From: Qipengyuania atrilutea
GTDB lineage: Bacteria; Pseudomonadota; Alphaproteobacteria; Sphingomonadales; Sphingomonadaceae
Length of the DNA stretch: 64,000 nucleotides
NCBI RefSeq assembly: GCF_013370205.1
Contig: NZ_JABWGV010000001.1
Span: forward strand, 124,001-188,000
Reading direction: 5' to 3'
Shown here: in pieces, positions 62,793-64,000 of the stretch
Numbering within the stretch: the stretch's first letter is position 1
Layout of the letters: the number at the start of each line of letters is the position of its first letter
Program-made: the position numbers and the translations under genes
Notes under the pieces: model-generated
Database searches by the model: none
Told to the model about the DNA's origin: nothing
Seen by the model: the letters and a program-made list of their open reading frames with translations, nothing else

Positions 62793-64000
62793 ATGAAATT
62801 CAGTCCCCACGTCCGCATTGTATCCAATCGCGCCGCCTATCTGGCAGGTGCGGCTGCGCTCGGCCTCGCCTTTCCGGCTGCAGCGTCTGCGCAGCAAGGT
62901 GCGGAGCCGCAGACCGAAACCGATGCGGACGAACTGGTTCTCGAAACCGAGCAGGGCGAACTTGCTCCGCGCGAGAATGTCATCATCGTGACCGCATCCA
63001 AGCGCGAGACGACGCTGCAGGAAACGCCCATCTCGGTTTCCGTCACCTCCGGCGAGACGATCGAGCAGGCGCAGATCCGCGACATCGCGGACTTGCAGAC
63101 GGTCGCCCCTTCGCTGCGCGTGAGCACGCTGCAAAGCTCTGCCAACACCAACTTCGTCATTCGCGGTTTCGGCAACGGCGCGAACAATGCCGGTATCGAA
63201 CCCTCCGTCGGCGTCTTCATCGACAACGTCTACCGCTCACGCTCCGCCGCGCAGATCGGCGACCTTGCGAACGTGCAGCGGATCGAAGTGCTGCGCGGAC
63301 CGCAGTCGACCCTGTTCGGCAAAAATGCGAGCGCGGGCGTCATCTCCATCATTACGCGCGAGCCTCAGTTCGAGTTCGGCGGCAGCGTTTCTGCCACTTA
63401 CGGCAATTACGACCAGATCGTCCTCAAGGGCGATGTCACCGGACCCATCACCGACAGCGTCGCCTTCTCGGTCGATGGTACGCTGAACAAGCGCGACGGC
63501 TATGTCGAGGTCGTCAATCTCGACGAAACCATCAACGAGCGGGACCGCTACTCCCTGCGCGGGCAGCTCCTGTTCGACAATGGCGGCGCCCTTCGTCTGC
63601 GCGCAATCGGCGACTATTCCAAGATCGACGAGCTGTGCTGCTACGCCGGCAATCTCGTCGCCGGTCCGACCGTTCCGCTTATCTTCGCGGTCGGTGGCGC
63701 GATCCAGCCTGAAGACCTGTTCTCCGACCGCACGTTTCTCAACGTGCTGCCGGAGAACGAGATCGAGAACTACGGCGGATCGCTGCAGGCCGATCTGGAG
63801 CTTGGTGCGCTCCAGCTGACGTCGATCACTGCGTACCGCGAGCTGAGCTCGTTCCAGCAGCAGGACGTCGACTTTTCCAGCGCCGACATCGTCAACGAAC
63901 TCCGCGACCAGTCGATTGACACCTTCACGCAGGAAGTGCGGCTGACGTCCGACTTCGACGGACCGCTGAACTTCCTGCTTGGCGGTTACTACTTCAAGGA
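62793..64000 (+). CDS. TonB-dependent outer-membrane receptor (3' partial)
   Basis: The gene runs off the right edge; 402 residues are visible. The signal peptide ends near AAASAQQ. A TonB-box-like stretch (NVIIVTASKRE) leads into the plug domain: LQETPISVSVTSGE, DLQTVAPSLRVS, FVIRGFGNGANNAG, VGVFIDNVYRSR, IEVLRGPQSTLFGKNASAGVI. The beta-barrel starts with SVSATYGNYDQ and continues to the edge, including a DELCCYAG loop of the kind common in sphingomonad receptors. Such receptors import siderophores, vitamins, sugars or aromatic compounds; the substrate cannot be told. A GGAGAGG ribosome site precedes the ATG. Confidence 0.93.
   Translation, partial: MKFSPHVRIVSNRAAYLAGAAALGLAFPAAASAQQGAEPQTETDADELVLETEQGELAPRENVIIVTASKRETTLQETPISVSVTSGETIEQAQIRDIADLQTVAPSLRVSTLQSSANTNFVIRGFGNGANNAGIEPSVGVFIDNVYRSRSAAQIGDLANVQRIEVLRGPQSTLFGKNASAGVISIITREPQFEFGGSVSATYGNYDQIVLKGDVTGPITDSVAFSVDGTLNKRDGYVEVVNLDETINERDRYSLRGQLLFDNGGALRLRAIGDYSKIDELCCYAGNLVAGPTVPLIFAVGGAIQPEDLFSDRTFLNVLPENEIENYGGSLQADLELGALQLTSITAYRELSSFQQQDVDFSSADIVNELRDQSIDTFTQEVRLTSDFDGPLNFLLGGYYFK

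Noticed and set aside
1-64000. Mobile elements, prophage, CRISPR array, toxin-antitoxin or tRNA genes
   Set aside because: No transposase, integrase, repeat-spacer pattern, inverted terminal repeats or tRNA-like cloverleaf was seen on either strand.

Overview
The window looks like chromosomal DNA of an alphaproteobacterium in the Sphingomonadales, most likely Erythrobacteraceae (Erythrobacter/Qipengyuania-like). This is inferred from the high GC content, dense overlapping operons, the style of the TonB-dependent receptor, and combinations such as hemC-hemD-mitofilin-like gene and tsaD-gpsA-flippase. There are no rRNA genes, no convincing tRNA, no insertion sequence, no prophage and no CRISPR array. 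Almost everything is coding. The only gap above about 300 bp is 7977-8419, upstream of the pilin gene.

Layout. 1-4.9 kb: a signalling island of a hybrid histidine kinase (5' end outside the window), CheR, receiver-less CheB and a receiver-first histidine kinase, joined by start/stop overlaps. 5-8 kb: a secreted serine hydrolase and two uncharacterised proteins. 8.4-20.1 kb: a complete Tad (Flp) pilus locus: Flp pilin, terminator, CpaB, CpaC, small lipoprotein, three Tad/TadE-like pseudopilins, CpaE/TadZ, CpaF/TadA, TadB, TadC, TadD and CpaA prepilin peptidase. 20.1-24.2 kb: fatty acid hydroxylase, a hydrolase/flavin reductase fusion, enoyl-CoA hydratase and acyl-CoA dehydrogenase. 24.2-31.3 kb: exopolysaccharide genes (polymerase/ligase, export lipoprotein, tyrosine autokinase, an unknown TPR-like protein, acetyltransferase, glycosyltransferase). 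31.3-34.3 kb: end of tyrosine catabolism (fumarylacetoacetase, maleylacetoacetate isomerase) and glutaryl-CoA dehydrogenase. 34.4-36.9 kb: a transglutaminase-like (lasso B2-like) protein with a single-domain response regulator, then an OmpA protein, a 32-residue membrane microprotein and a membrane-anchored helix-hairpin-helix protein.

36.9-43.2 kb: flippase, gpsA and tsaD on the minus strand, divergent from hemC, hemD and a mitofilin-like gene. 43.2-50 kb: a UbiH-type monooxygenase, a DsbD-like reductase, two lipoproteins and uvrB. 50-55.8 kb: an Anbu operon (circularly permuted ATP-grasp, alpha-E protein, transglutaminase, proteasome-like Anbu peptidase), with an alpha/beta hydrolase upstream and a LuxR-type regulator with a degraded receiver downstream. 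55.8-59.8 kb: an SSF symporter, gamma-glutamyltransferase and extensin-like protein operon. 59.9-64 kb: a membrane protein, typA, and a TonB-dependent receptor running off the right edge.

The surface theme is strong: pilus, exopolysaccharide, OmpA, peptidoglycan-acting proteins and a TonB receptor are all here. The best candidate for an incompletely understood system is the Anbu operon, whose enzymes look suited to building and breaking a small peptide. Secondary candidates are the lone transglutaminase-like/response-regulator pair, the OmpA-microprotein-HhH operon, and the hydrolase/flavin reductase fusion that lacks an obvious start codon. All calls come from reading the translated sequence; no database search was possible.
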